From positions 49,333 through 113,332 of the forward strand of contig JBMZHG010000003.1 of the NCBI GenBank assembly GCA_049616325.1: 64,000 nucleotides of DNA, written 5' to 3'. Positions 18,601 to 26,233 of this stretch are shown one piece after another. Within the stretch, counting starts at the first letter, position 1; every line of letters begins with the position of its first letter. The DNA is from UBA11663 sp049616325. GTDB lineage: Bacteria > Bacteroidota > Bacteroidia > Flavobacteriales_D > Sanyastnellaceae. The position numbers were made by a program, and so were the translations under genes. The notes under the pieces were generated by a model. The model did not search any database and was not told where the DNA came from. It worked only from the letters and a program-made list of their open reading frames with translations.

Positions 18601-18647
18601 AAGCCGCAGCACGTGGCAAGCAGCAAAACGCGAGGAGAAAACTTCAT
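15630..18647 (-). CDS. Secreted M36-like metallopeptidase with type IX secretion C-terminal domain
   Basis: A protein of about 1005 residues. It has a signal peptide (MKFSPRVLLLATCC..., cleaved near residue 22), a propeptide of the fungalysin/thermolysin type (QQQLEGLPVLGAKFQAK), a zinc site HEYGH (H444, E445, H448) followed by NEGYADFWA, which supplies the third ligand as in M36, then beta-rich accessory domains. The last 75 or so residues (from VTAMPNPASG to the end) match the type A C-terminal domain recognised by the type IX secretion system. The ATG at 18645-18647 gives the best signal peptide; two upstream in-frame starts add charged residues. Confidence 0.88.
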   Translation of the reverse strand: MKFSPRVLLLATCCGFLSGTLAQTPDFVFDPWDVRLDSEPWSVDAEGQRIFRQAAPWQNSGPSAAGWAVMSHEDRAVPSRMWGAGVSFEANAPLERATAAWSWALGNFGWTPDLVGEVHVARGAKHERVFAQQQLEGLPVLGAKFQAKFHGASLVLVSSDWWPTLTPALVGDGVSQESVLAQLELDMATGAAPGNVGTTYVSDFEAHDLGMAWLPVLQESEDGAGWFAHPVWQVEVTGRRGVLPVRYLTWVDMTDGAVVQRTNQVMHEAPENEPRRMGQVPPNVFGQVKASAHPSYPYEDPQTLAMPHLELPLGSVTYFTDTAGVFNSAETGDIEDVTLQLKGLFATVYTGGVTPSSTVTFVEGYNSLSAPGNTKEASAYRSTNLIHDHMRSWLPEFSDLDWSMPVNVDVTGECNAFYDGGSINFFDQGGGCNPTSLIADVVYHEYGHAINDWFYQSYFYGFNNGAMNEGYADFWAMSLADIAEIGKGFYIDNNDGIRRYDVDPKVYPEDIVGEVHADGEIICGAWYDTHLLLGGDWELTMPLFVDAFPGLQATVSNGQEGQAFTDVLLDALQADDDDDDLMNGTPNAAAIIEGFALHGITLFSYVDLEHEPVEFAVAESEVLIEAEADINFPYVVYFEAARLHYRTSPNDPYTVVNMEQDGDLFTYSIPGVPAGTVVDYYLDILDAFDGVSATTPTAANKPVNGNLPHYVLVGVEPVLINDLDEYSEFGYWDMDLPTDNATTGAWEEAIPVGSMGDQTDLTTVVAPLQDHTEGLYGFAYVTGLNPPLGSGIGENDVDGGHTTLVSPVIDLTPYENPVLAYWRWYTNAPASGANPASDWWQVEVSNDGGNTWQYLENTSQQDISWRRKAFRVSDVLEPSETFQIRFIASDSTTVGEYLDGGSLVEAAVDDVVLYDLASGQSVRDETRAKVTAMPNPASGTLLLDGWMPSSTVRVWDVEGREMLSRRANGSGQLQVDVSTWPRGLYVASGWDRNLGKAQVKFEAQD

Positions 18648-18732
18648 GGGTGAAAATGTACGACCCATCTTGCCTCCACCCGCCTTGGTCACTCCACCCC
18701 GGCCGCTTTTCAGGCACGAATGCCCGACACCT

Positions 18733-19083
18733 TTACTTCAGCTCGGCAGGCCACTTTTCTTTAACGCCCTTCGTCCAAATCGAGTCGCCGTAGTTCCGCG
18801 CAACTTGGTTGGTGTCGCACACAAGTTGCCAGTAGGTGGTGCGCAAGCTGTCCTGCATGGCCCGGAATTCTTCCGCCCCGCCCTCCGGTGTGCCTGTCTT
18901 CGGATAGGCATCCAAAGCTTCCTTTCCGGCTTGCTTCATGGCCCCACGCAACTCGCGATACACTTTTTGCTGCCGTTCCAGGGGGACTGTGTTGTCCAAT
19001 GAGTCAGGCGCCCCGTTGGAGGAGCACCCTGCGAGGAGGGCCACGCAAGCGGCCCAGGTCAAGAGATATTTCATGGTTGACAT
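18733..19083 (-). CDS. Small lipoprotein
   Basis: A 116-residue protein with a clean lipoprotein signal: a hydrophobic stretch ending LLAGC, lipidated Cys at 20. The mature part is charged and helical, with no family I recognise. ATGs at 19081-19083 and 19074 are both possible; the promoter at 19093-19126 fits either. It lies between the metallopeptidase and the first cysteine-rich gene, on the same strand, but has its own promoter. Confidence 0.72.
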   Translation of the reverse strand: MSTMKYLLTWAACVALLAGCSSNGAPDSLDNTVPLERQQKVYRELRGAMKQAGKEALDAYPKTGTPEGGAEEFRAMQDSLRTTYWQLVCDTNQVARNYGDSIWTKGVKEKWPAELK

Positions 19084-19092
19084 GGTGTGTTC

Positions 19093-19126
19093 CAAAGGTA
19101 ACCTACCCCCCGCATGTGGCTCCAAA
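19093..19126 (-). promoter_or_regulatory. Promoter for the small lipoprotein gene
   Basis: On the minus strand TTTG (19123-19126), 22 bases, then TACCTTTG (19093-19100), a good match to the Bacteroidota -33/-7 pattern. It sits inside the 3' end of the preceding gene, nine bases before the ATG. Confidence 0.55.
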
Positions 19127-20233
19127 CGCCGACAACATCTGCAACAAATCCGGGACCCCTACCGAACCGTCGCCGTCCAAGTCTCCCCAACACGGGGCCG
19201 TGAAACCAAACTCGCACGATCCGTCGTCGACCAAGGCGCTCGGTGTGTAATTGAATGCCTCAGGGTAGGTGCATCCCGCACCTTCCCCAAAGGCACATCC
19301 ATAAGGTGGAAACACGCAGGAGCCGTCGTCCGTCTCTGCCAACGGGCTGTAGTTGCACGCCAGCGGGTAGGTGCACCCGAGCACGGGACCTCCGGGCTCC
19401 CCGCACACCCCGGAAGTCCACGAGGTGACCCCTCCGTAAAACATGGCTTCGCATTCGTTGCCGTAGGTCACTCCGTTGCATCCACACACGGGTTGGTAAA
19501 TCGCGAGGCAGTCCACCGTGGCCCCAAGCTCCAGCAACTGCGGGTCGACGCATTCCTGTGCGCACCCGAGGATGCACTCCTCGAGGGACTCAAAAAACGC
19601 TCCCGCGTAATTGACCCCGCCCACGTACGTTCCGCAACCGCTTACGAATTGGCAAGACCCGTCCACGCGAGCGACTCCGAGGGCCATGGCACACAGCCCG
19701 AAGTCCACGTTGCCAACGTCCGTGCACAGCGCAACACCCTCCAAATTGGAGTAGCACTGCTCCACCAACCCGCCGCACGGATCACTCCAATACTGCACGC
19801 ATACCGACCAATTGGGGTTGAAGTCAAACCCGGCCTGGAAGGTGAGGCCGCCGGTTTGGGCTAGAAAGTTGTCGATGTACCATTCAAGTTCCACTCCTTC
19901 AGGAACGTCGATGGCCTCGAACGTGTACCACATGCCGTCAGAGGAGCTGACAAGCAATTGCAACCCGCACTCAGGCGGAACTTCGTTGCACATGGTGCAG
20001 GTGGGCTCATCCTCAAAAAAGGCTGGCGAATAATCCACCCCATCCACCACCCACCCGCATCCCGAAAGCCAGGTGCAAACCCCGTTCACCTGGGCAATTC
20101 CCAACACCATGTCGCACTCGCCAAAGTCGATGCCGGCCAAATCTTGACACGACTCCACCTGAGCTGAGCACCACATCCATGTCCAAGCCAAGCAAGCCAG
20201 AACGGTTCTTCGCGTTGCCAATTCAAGAGGCAT
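19103..20233 (-). CDS. Secreted cysteine-rich protein: duplicated Cys domain, Kazal-like domain, DDGSC repeats, dockerin-like end
   Basis: A 376-residue secreted protein of unknown function. After the signal peptide (1-24) come two copies of one Cys-rich domain (about 29-82 and 170-224; each has DFGxCxMxLGxAxVxGxC and SGCG...G-V-x-Y), with a beta-sandwich-like segment between them. A Kazal-type inhibitor motif follows (about 242-277; PVCGCNGVTYGNEC), then two repeats of the form GCTYPxAxNYxPxAxxDDGSC (about 286-341). The end, DLDGDGSVGVPDLLQMLSAFG (351-371), is an EF-hand/dockerin-like calcium motif. No type IX domain is seen. Its promoter would lie across the N gap just upstream. Confidence 0.8.
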   Translation of the reverse strand: MPLELATRRTVLACLAWTWMWCSAQVESCQDLAGIDFGECDMVLGIAQVNGVCTWLSGCGWVVDGVDYSPAFFEDEPTCTMCNEVPPECGLQLLVSSSDGMWYTFEAIDVPEGVELEWYIDNFLAQTGGLTFQAGFDFNPNWSVCVQYWSDPCGGLVEQCYSNLEGVALCTDVGNVDFGLCAMALGVARVDGSCQFVSGCGTYVGGVNYAGAFFESLEECILGCAQECVDPQLLELGATVDCLAIYQPVCGCNGVTYGNECEAMFYGGVTSWTSGVCGEPGGPVLGCTYPLACNYSPLAETDDGSCVFPPYGCAFGEGAGCTYPEAFNYTPSALVDDGSCEFGFTAPCWGDLDGDGSVGVPDLLQMLSAFGATCGG

Positions 20234-20243
20234 GGTTTTCGGT

Positions 20244-20253
20244 NNNNNNNNNN
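20244..20253. other. Assembly gap (10 N)
   Basis: Ten Ns between the start of the cysteine-rich gene and the end of the histidine kinase gene. The true length is unknown, so the promoter of the cysteine-rich gene, and even another small gene, could be missing. Confidence 0.99.
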
Positions 20254-20269
20254 GGCCAGCGGCGTGGCA

Positions 20270-22363
20270 TCAGGCGCGGTCGCCTCTCCCGTGAACCGCG
20301 TGGTATTCAATCACGGACCTCAAATGCGGTGGGTTGAACGGCTTCACCACGACGTCGTCCATCCCTGCTTCAAGCGCCCTTTGCCTCGTTCGGCTCTCGG
20401 CGTCCGCCGTCAAGCCCACGACTGGCATCGATTTCCATGGACTGCCCTCCGACCGCCAATCCTCGACTGTTTGGAACCCATCCCGCCCGGGCATGTGGAT
20501 GTCGAGCAACACGAGAAAGGGCGTCGCCTCTCGGAGCTGCCTCTCGGCCTCGTCCGAATTCTGAGCGGTCAAGACGTTGTACCCCCAATTGGCCACCATG
20601 CGTTGGGCGACCAACACATTCAATTCGTTGTCGTCCACAATCAAGATGGGATCTTCAGGAATGGTCTGGCCGGAGAAAGGCGCATCGTTCGACTCTTCCG
20701 TGCCATCCGAAGTGCCGATTGGAAGCGGAAGTTGAACTTTGAACGTCGAGCCCACCCCCAATTCTGTCGTGACGTCCAGCGTTCCACCGTGCAAGTCCAC
20801 CAGCTTTTTGGTGATGGCCAAACCCAGTCCCACCCCTTCGTTGGCCACGTTGACTTCGTCTTTTTGGGCTTGTTCAAAGGGCTCCAAGATTCGTCCCAAA
20901 TCGTCCGGTGAAATGCCCTTGCCCGTGTCGCTCACCTCAATCGCCAGGTGGGCGTCCTTCCAAAGCACTTCAACGCGCACCTCCCCCCCGTCCGTGAACT
21001 TCAAGGCGTTGGCCACCAAATTGTTGACCATTTGCGTGATCCACCCCATGTCCCCTTTGAGCAAGGCAGGGACGTCGTCTTGTACGACCAGCGTGAGGGC
21101 GTTTTTCGTCGCCTCGGCCCGATTCAGAAAACTGTTCACCACGCGCTTGAACAGTTCGCGAGGTGCGAAGGTCTTGAGGTGAGGCGCCGCCTTGCCCCGA
21201 TCCAATCGGTCCAAATCCAACACGTCCGTCAAAAGTCCCTGAAGGTGTTTGCCCGCAAATTCCATGTAGGACAGGTGGGACTTCCGACTTTCTTCGTCCG
21301 ACTCACCCCGGTTGAGCAATTCAATGAGGCCCAAAATCGCGTTCAGGGGCGTCCTGATTTCGTGGCTCATGACGGACAAGAAATCGGCTTTGTGGCGCTC
21401 TGCCTCGGCTGCGCGGGACCGCGCCAACTCCACCTCAGAAACGTCGACAGCGTAGACTTCGAGGTGCGACTTGCCCTCTTGGCGCGACAGCGTGACTTGA
21501 TACCAACCCTGTCCCACGGCGAGGCGCTGGGTCAACACCGCCTCTCCTCCCTTTTCATGAAACTCGATCCATTCCCGCAACGGATGCGTTGCCGGGAGAA
21601 AACGCCCCTCCGCGCAGTCCTCACCAAACGCTTGCGTGGCAGCTGCGTTGGCCAAGAGCACCTGACCGTCCAACTGAATTCGCGCCACAGGATTGGGGTT
21701 GAGCTCGAAAAACTTGGCAAACTCCTCGACGCGTTGCTCGCCCAACGATCGGCCGATTTTTTGGCCGCAGATGTTGGCGATGTTCATCATCACCCGCAGG
21801 TGGAAGGGCTTGTAAAAATCGGGCAGCGAGTGTTCGCTGTCGATGACCCCAATCACCTCGCCGTCACACAAAATGGGCACCGCCATTTCACTTCCCCGCC
21901 GTGCGTCGTCCACCACGTAATCGGGATCTTGGGACGTGTCTTGGACGATTTCCGCCACCCCTGTTTGGCCCACACGTCCGACAACTCCTTGGCCAAACCG
22001 CAATTCCATCGGCTCATGAATGGAGCGGTAATCTACGTTTTTGGGGCCANNNNNNNNNNCCTTTTGGACCCAAACCTCACGACGAGCATCTTTCAGGTAG
22101 ATGACGCAATCCTCCAACCCCAGCTTTTCAATGCAGGACGAGGCAATGTCCCACAAGACGTCCTCGGGGGTGTTTTGACGAAAGACGCTTTGAGAGAAAT
22201 ATTCAATGATGTCCAATTGGGACTTCCAATCCTCATTCCCCACTCGCTTTTGCTGGATCAGCAGACGAAAAAACCAGATTGCAGCGCCTCCCAACATCAA
22301 GACAAAGGCCCACCAAAATCCTTGGGTCAGGGATTCGAGAAAAGGAGCGGTGCAATGCATCAT
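20270..22363 (-). CDS. Hybrid sensor histidine kinase with GAF domain
   Basis: About 697 residues. Order: one N-terminal membrane helix (about 13-36), a GAF domain (about 60-200, with GVIDSEH), a PAS-like segment (about 215-310), HisKA with phospho-acceptor H334 (SHEIRTPLNAI), HATPase_c with N and G boxes (VNNLVANALKF, DTGKGI, GVGLGLAI), and a C-terminal receiver with D621 (LLDIHMPG) and the switch Lys in VVKPFN. The start is ATG at 22361-22363; a TTG two codons upstream is less likely. A 10-N gap lies inside the GAF domain, so the frame there is inferred from both sides. No DNA-binding partner is adjacent. Confidence 0.88.
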   Translation of the reverse strand: MMHCTAPFLESLTQGFWWAFVLMLGGAAIWFFRLLIQQKRVGNEDWKSQLDIIEYFSQSVFRQNTPEDVLWDIASSCIEKLGLEDCVIYLKDARREVWVQKXXXXGPKNVDYRSIHEPMELRFGQGVVGRVGQTGVAEIVQDTSQDPDYVVDDARRGSEMAVPILCDGEVIGVIDSEHSLPDFYKPFHLRVMMNIANICGQKIGRSLGEQRVEEFAKFFELNPNPVARIQLDGQVLLANAAATQAFGEDCAEGRFLPATHPLREWIEFHEKGGEAVLTQRLAVGQGWYQVTLSRQEGKSHLEVYAVDVSEVELARSRAAEAERHKADFLSVMSHEIRTPLNAILGLIELLNRGESDEESRKSHLSYMEFAGKHLQGLLTDVLDLDRLDRGKAAPHLKTFAPRELFKRVVNSFLNRAEATKNALTLVVQDDVPALLKGDMGWITQMVNNLVANALKFTDGGEVRVEVLWKDAHLAIEVSDTGKGISPDDLGRILEPFEQAQKDEVNVANEGVGLGLAITKKLVDLHGGTLDVTTELGVGSTFKVQLPLPIGTSDGTEESNDAPFSGQTIPEDPILIVDDNELNVLVAQRMVANWGYNVLTAQNSDEAERQLREATPFLVLLDIHMPGRDGFQTVEDWRSEGSPWKSMPVVGLTADAESRTRQRALEAGMDDVVVKPFNPPHLRSVIEYHAVHGRGDRA
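22050..22059. other. Assembly gap (10 N) inside the GAF domain
   Basis: The frame is open on both sides and reads ...WVQK, four unknown codons, GPKN... on the minus strand. Bacteroidota GAF homologues commonly have Ala-Ala-Tyr between Gln-Lys and Gly-Pro-Lys, which would need seven unknown bases, not ten. The bases bordering the gap (G before it, T after it) agree with Ala...Tyr. Confidence 0.95.
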
Positions 22364-22475
22364 CCTCAAAGTAAAAACAAAATCCCCTGGTGAAAGGCCT
22401 TTTCATCCCTTTCAATCTGCACTTGCTCCTGCATTTATTATGTCATATATTCAGTGCAACCAAAGCCTTCCAACC

Positions 22476-23402
22476 ATGAAAAAGTCCCCTCTTCTTGCGG
22501 TGCTTTTTGCCCTGTTCGTGTTCTTGAGCCCCCGTGAAATCCGTGCGCAAATCGACGTAATCGAGGCCGTGGCAGAAGACGCCGCCGCCATTCAGTTTCC
22601 TTACAATCCGGACGAAGACCATTCAGGCGACGTCGGCGCAGGCGACCTCTTGCCTTTTCTTATTTACTTCGGGAATCCCATCGGGTTCTACGACAACGGG
22701 GAAGATTTGGACCCCATGTCGCTCCAAAACGTCTTGACTGCACTCGCTTCCACGGTGTTGGCACAGCAGGTCACCCTCATTGAATTGCAACAGTCCCTCG
22801 CGGTTTATCAGGCTGCGCTCTCGTCCTTGTCTCCCCTACTGCCGCTGGTTCCCGTGGCCGAACGCTCTTCGTTCAACGAAGCCAACAGCACGTGGGAATT
22901 GGCTGAAATGAACCTGCAAATCACCAACGGCGAAGAAGCGACCTACGGCGAGAGCAACGGGTTAGGAAACCTCATTCTCGGATACAACGAATCCGAGGGC
23001 GGCCATCACGACCAAACGGGAGACATCGTCGACGGCGAAGTCCGAACAGGCTCGCACAACCTCATTCTCGGGGCCGGACACACGTACGAAGCCAACGGCG
23101 CTTTTGTAGGCGGTTACAACAACTCGGCTCTTGGGCAAGGGGCTTCCCTTTTCTCCGGCCAAAGCAGCTTCGCAACTGGATCCTTCAGCGCCATTTTAGG
23201 CGGGTTGGACAACCGAGCTACGGGAACGCACAGCTGCATTTCAGGGGGACACTCCAACACCGCGTCGGGCGACCGTTCCTCAGTTTCCGGCGGGTTGCTG
23301 AATCAAAGCTCTGGGATTGCCACTTCCATCCTGGGAGGGCAATACATGCAAATTTTTGAGCAGTACGAAACCGCGTCAGGACAATACGACGTCAACAACT
23401 GA
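22476..23402 (+). CDS. Secreted protein with dockerin-like motif and YadA-head-like repeats
   Basis: A 308-residue protein with a signal peptide (1-24, ending IRAQ). Just after it is a dockerin/EF-hand-like motif (about 38-60: DEDHSGDVGAGDLL..L..FG), then a helical, coiled-coil-like stretch (about 75-120), and from about 150 to 300 a left-handed-roll pattern (NxILG..., GGYNNSALG, GGLDNRATG, GGHSNTASG, GGLLNQSSG) as in the head of YadA-type trimeric adhesins. There is no YadA membrane anchor and no type IX domain. An ATG 36 bases upstream is possible, but the MKKS start gives the normal signal peptide. Probably an adhesin-like or trimeric surface protein (inference). Confidence 0.75.
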   Translation: MKKSPLLAVLFALFVFLSPREIRAQIDVIEAVAEDAAAIQFPYNPDEDHSGDVGAGDLLPFLIYFGNPIGFYDNGEDLDPMSLQNVLTALASTVLAQQVTLIELQQSLAVYQAALSSLSPLLPLVPVAERSSFNEANSTWELAEMNLQITNGEEATYGESNGLGNLILGYNESEGGHHDQTGDIVDGEVRTGSHNLILGAGHTYEANGAFVGGYNNSALGQGASLFSGQSSFATGSFSAILGGLDNRATGTHSCISGGHSNTASGDRSSVSGGLLNQSSGIATSILGGQYMQIFEQYETASGQYDVNN

Positions 23403-23408
23403 ACCCAC

Positions 23409-25061
23409 TCAGTTGGGACCGTACGTCAGGCCAAACACGCTGAGCAACGACATGAAATCGTTCACTTGAACGGCCCCGTTGCCGGTGAAGTCCGGGCACC
23501 ATTGAAACGCGCATGAACCGTCTTCGAGGTTGGCATGAGGCGAATAATTGAACGCTGTGACGTCGGTGCAACCTGCGAACTGACAGTACCCCGCATCGCG
23601 TGACGCGAGGGGATTGTAATTGATCGCTTGGGCGTACATGCAACCTGAGCCGGCACAAGGGTCGTCCGCGTCAGGCACCGCTGCCGTTCCTGTTTCGTCG
23701 ACAGAAATGCCTTCACACGCGTCCACCACCCAAACAATGTCGGACCATCCTGGCCCTTCCGACATGAAGGCCTGCAACATGCTCGTGATGTCACTGACAG
23801 AAACCGCCCCGTCGCTGTTGAAATCGCCAAACCCAGACGGATTGTCGCAGGTGCCCTCGGCTTGGAAAGTGGCGAGGGGATCGTACGTGTAGCAGTCCGA
23901 ATGCATGCACCCTGAAAAAACACAACTTCCGTCGTCAAGCAATGCAGAAGGGTCGTAATTGATGGCCGTGGCGTAAATGCAGCCGTGGCACGCATAACTG
24001 CAGGTTCCGTCGTCCTCGTTGGCCTCGGCGCTAAAGTTGCAGGCGCAGGCATCGGTGCATCCCGGAACGGGGCACTCCACGCCCGGTGCACTGAACGACG
24101 CCAGACAATCGGAAGCATTGGGGGCCACCGTGCATGCGGTGGCGTTCACGTCGGCCATCACCTCGAAGACCACATCTTCCCCGGAGTCGAACACCAAGGT
24201 GTAGGATCCTTCGATTCCTTCGGCCGACCCGACTGCACCCAAACACACTCCCTCACCTCCATTCAAAACTTGGGCTGTTGGAGCAATGACTTGGTACAAC
24301 CCGTTCACCCCTTCAATCGAAATCTCCGCCTGGACATTGCCATTCTCGCACGTGGTGAGGACCTCAGAAATGGCCACCGAACAGAGCAAGGCACCGCTGT
24401 CTCCGCATCCGAACCGAGCCTTGAAATTGGACAAGCCCAGGTCGCCGTCCGCATCTTGGTCCCAAATGGCGAGGTAGCAATTGGTCGGAACGTTGAATTG
24501 CGGCACGGGCAAGGCGTTCCAAGACGCGGAACTCTCTATGCCGCACGACAAGAACATCAATTCACTTGCATCCCCACTCAGCCATTCTCCCGTCTCTGGG
24601 TTTTGGGTCACCCCGCTTGTTGGGGCGGTGGAGGCATACAAGGCCCACCCAATGGCGTCCCCGCTGTTGTCGTTGATTTGAATCTCGTAGACCCCCGAGT
24701 AGGCGCGAACGTCGAAATTCATCCAAATCACCGGCTCCCCCACCGTAGGCGCCAACACAGATACCTCCTCTCCGGAACTCGGGTTGACACACCCGAAGCT
24801 CGGAACCACAATCTCAAATACTTCTGGATCGTAAACGGCGGTTGGATCGACCTGACTTTGCGTCTCGGCGGCACTCCCGCATCGAATGATGCCGTTCACC
24901 GGACCGGCGCCAGGACTGTCGTCAATGCTTCCGTCAGGAAGCCAGGCGGCACCCTGCTCCCAACGCACCGCGCTCGAAGGGCCGTTCGTTTGGGCATGCG
25001 CTGAAATCGCGCAACTAGCTGAAAAAAGGACTAGCGAGTGCAGGTAAATCTTCATGGCCAT
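23409..25061 (-). CDS. Secreted cysteine-rich protein with DDGSC repeats and two dockerin-like motifs
   Basis: A 550-residue protein with a signal peptide (about 1-24, ending AHAQ). The N-terminal 300 residues are beta-rich with scattered Cys pairs. From about 334 there are repeats of the form GCxxxxAxNYxPxAxxDDGSC (about 334-354, 360-380, 384-405, 474-493, 498-517). Dockerin-like motifs lie at 412-433 (GDFNSDGAVSVSDITSMLQAF) and at the C-terminus, 523-543 (PDFTGNGAVQVNDFMSLLSVF). Function is unknown; it shares this architecture with two other proteins in the window. A second ATG two codons in (25055) is an equally good start. Confidence 0.78.
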   Translation of the reverse strand: MAMKIYLHSLVLFSASCAISAHAQTNGPSSAVRWEQGAAWLPDGSIDDSPGAGPVNGIIRCGSAAETQSQVDPTAVYDPEVFEIVVPSFGCVNPSSGEEVSVLAPTVGEPVIWMNFDVRAYSGVYEIQINDNSGDAIGWALYASTAPTSGVTQNPETGEWLSGDASELMFLSCGIESSASWNALPVPQFNVPTNCYLAIWDQDADGDLGLSNFKARFGCGDSGALLCSVAISEVLTTCENGNVQAEISIEGVNGLYQVIAPTAQVLNGGEGVCLGAVGSAEGIEGSYTLVFDSGEDVVFEVMADVNATACTVAPNASDCLASFSAPGVECPVPGCTDACACNFSAEANEDDGTCSYACHGCIYATAINYDPSALLDDGSCVFSGCMHSDCYTYDPLATFQAEGTCDNPSGFGDFNSDGAVSVSDITSMLQAFMSEGPGWSDIVWVVDACEGISVDETGTAAVPDADDPCAGSGCMYAQAINYNPLASRDAGYCQFAGCTDVTAFNYSPHANLEDGSCAFQWCPDFTGNGAVQVNDFMSLLSVFGLTYGPN

Positions 25062-25104
25062 TAAGCTGAAACGAGCATCAAGATACGGCGTTATGTACCG
25101 TCAT

Positions 25105-25137
25105 TCAAAAAACCCCGATTCGAGGTGAATCAGGGTT
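25105..25137 (-). terminator. Rho-independent terminator of the tRNA unit
   Basis: Arms 25111-25121 and 25127-25137 form an 11-base stem with one G-U pair and a five-base loop; on the minus strand a run of six Ts follows. It lies 12 bases after tRNA-Arg. Confidence 0.85.
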
Positions 25138-25148
25138 GAAAGAGAAAG

Positions 25149-25220
25149 TAGCTCCGCTAGGAATCGAACCTAGATTTTGGGTACCGGAAACCCACGCACT
25201 ATCCATTGTACTACGGAGCC
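25149..25220 (-). tRNA. tRNA-Arg (anticodon CCG)
   Basis: A 72-base cloverleaf on the minus strand, CCA not encoded. Acceptor GGCTCCG/CGGAGCT with a G-U at the first pair, D arm GTAC/GTGC, anticodon stem TGGGT/ACCCA with loop TTCCGGT (anticodon CCG, reads CGG), T arm CTAGG/CCTAG with TTCGATT. It follows tRNA-Ala by 29 bases in the same transcript. Confidence 0.93.
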
Positions 25221-25249
25221 AAAAACCTCTTCCCGTAGCGGGCTGTTGG

Positions 25250-25323
<74 letters not shown>

Positions 25324-25366
25324 ATTGAATGTTCCGCGTTCCTTCAGCCGCTGCTGAAACGGACGG

Positions 25367-25398
25367 CAAAGATAGGTGGTTTGTTTGCATCCTTCCAA
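25367..25398 (-). promoter_or_regulatory. Promoter of the tRNA-Ala/tRNA-Arg unit
   Basis: Minus strand: TTG (25396-25398), 21 bases, TATCTTTG (25367-25374). A full match to the Bacteroidota pattern, about 43 bases before the 5' end of tRNA-Ala. Confidence 0.75.
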
Positions 25399-25442
25399 GA
25401 AGTCCGCAAACAAAGCCTGTTGCGGCTTTGCCCCGCATTCGA

Positions 25443-25710
25443 TCAATCCACTTGACGGGCAAAATCCGCCGCTGTGTGACTGGTTGATGAAAACATTCTG
25501 AATTCTATCAGATTCGACAAGTTAGCCGCATTAAACATTTCTCCATGCCAACCTACAACCTCGGCATATCCTTCACCGGCGCTTTCTGGACACGTTCCCC
25601 ACACGGGCATGGTCTCAACCACGGTCCAGGATTCTTGACCCTCCTCGATTTGGGCCAAAACGGCGCAAAACAGGGATATCAAGCACACAAAGTGTGACGA
25701 AGTTTTTCAT
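25443..25710 (-). pseudogene. Frameshifted small secreted protein (TonB C-terminus-like fragment)
   Basis: From the ATG at 25708-25710 the first ten codons read MKNFVTLCVL, then the frame runs into a stop. One base later, another frame continues ISLFCAVLAQ|IEEGQESWTVVETMPVWGTC... to 25443. Joined by removing one base near 25680, the two give a perfect signal peptide. The VxxMPxxGxC motif resembles the start of the TonB-C-like domains of Bacteroidota, but the rest is too short for that domain. It is therefore either a decayed gene or a one-base assembly error; an intact GTG- or TTG-started 81-residue protein is a third option. Confidence 0.4.
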
Positions 25711-25723
25711 GCAAGAAGGAGGT

Positions 25724-26233
25724 TCAAGGAGCATACAGGTTGGGCAACACGGAAGGAGCACCGAGGTTCCAGCGCGTTTCGTTGCCCCACCGGTCCGAGA
25801 ACACAAACCAAGCTTCTCCCCCTTCCAGCATCTTGCCGGTCAGACGGTAGGTCTCCTGGGGCAGCACCATCGCACCGGAGGTGCCTTGGCGATACATGTG
25901 ACGGTTCGAGGCAAAGCGCACATCCAACCGTCGTCCTGGCGCCATGTCCATCGCCATGCCAGATTTGTTTTGGACGAGACGAACCGGCAAGGCCACCGAA
26001 TCGACCCAAAGCTCAAACCGCTGCGCCCCCTCTGTGAAGTTGCCACTGAGTTTGACTCGGTGCACTTCGGTGGCGTAGAGGTTGGACTCAACGCCTGGGA
26101 ATTGGGCTTGGCGAGTGAACTCAAGAACCTCGAATCCCACGGTGGTGGCGGTTGTGGAGCCAGGCAGGGCGGCGCATGCTCCCAGGAGCACGGCGCACAC
26201 CGTTGTGGCCCCGAGCACACGAAGGTCACGCAT
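25724..26233 (-). CDS. Lipoprotein of unknown function
   Basis: A 169-residue protein with a lipobox LLGAC (lipid Cys at 20). The mature part is beta-rich (about 30-169), like a single small outer-membrane-attached sandwich domain; no family recognised. It overlaps the end of kdsA by eight bases and so belongs to the same operon. Confidence 0.68.
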   Translation of the reverse strand: MRDLRVLGATTVCAVLLGACAALPGSTTATTVGFEVLEFTRQAQFPGVESNLYATEVHRVKLSGNFTEGAQRFELWVDSVALPVRLVQNKSGMAMDMAPGRRLDVRFASNRHMYRQGTSGAMVLPQETYRLTGKMLEGGEAWFVFSDRWGNETRWNLGAPSVLPNLYAP

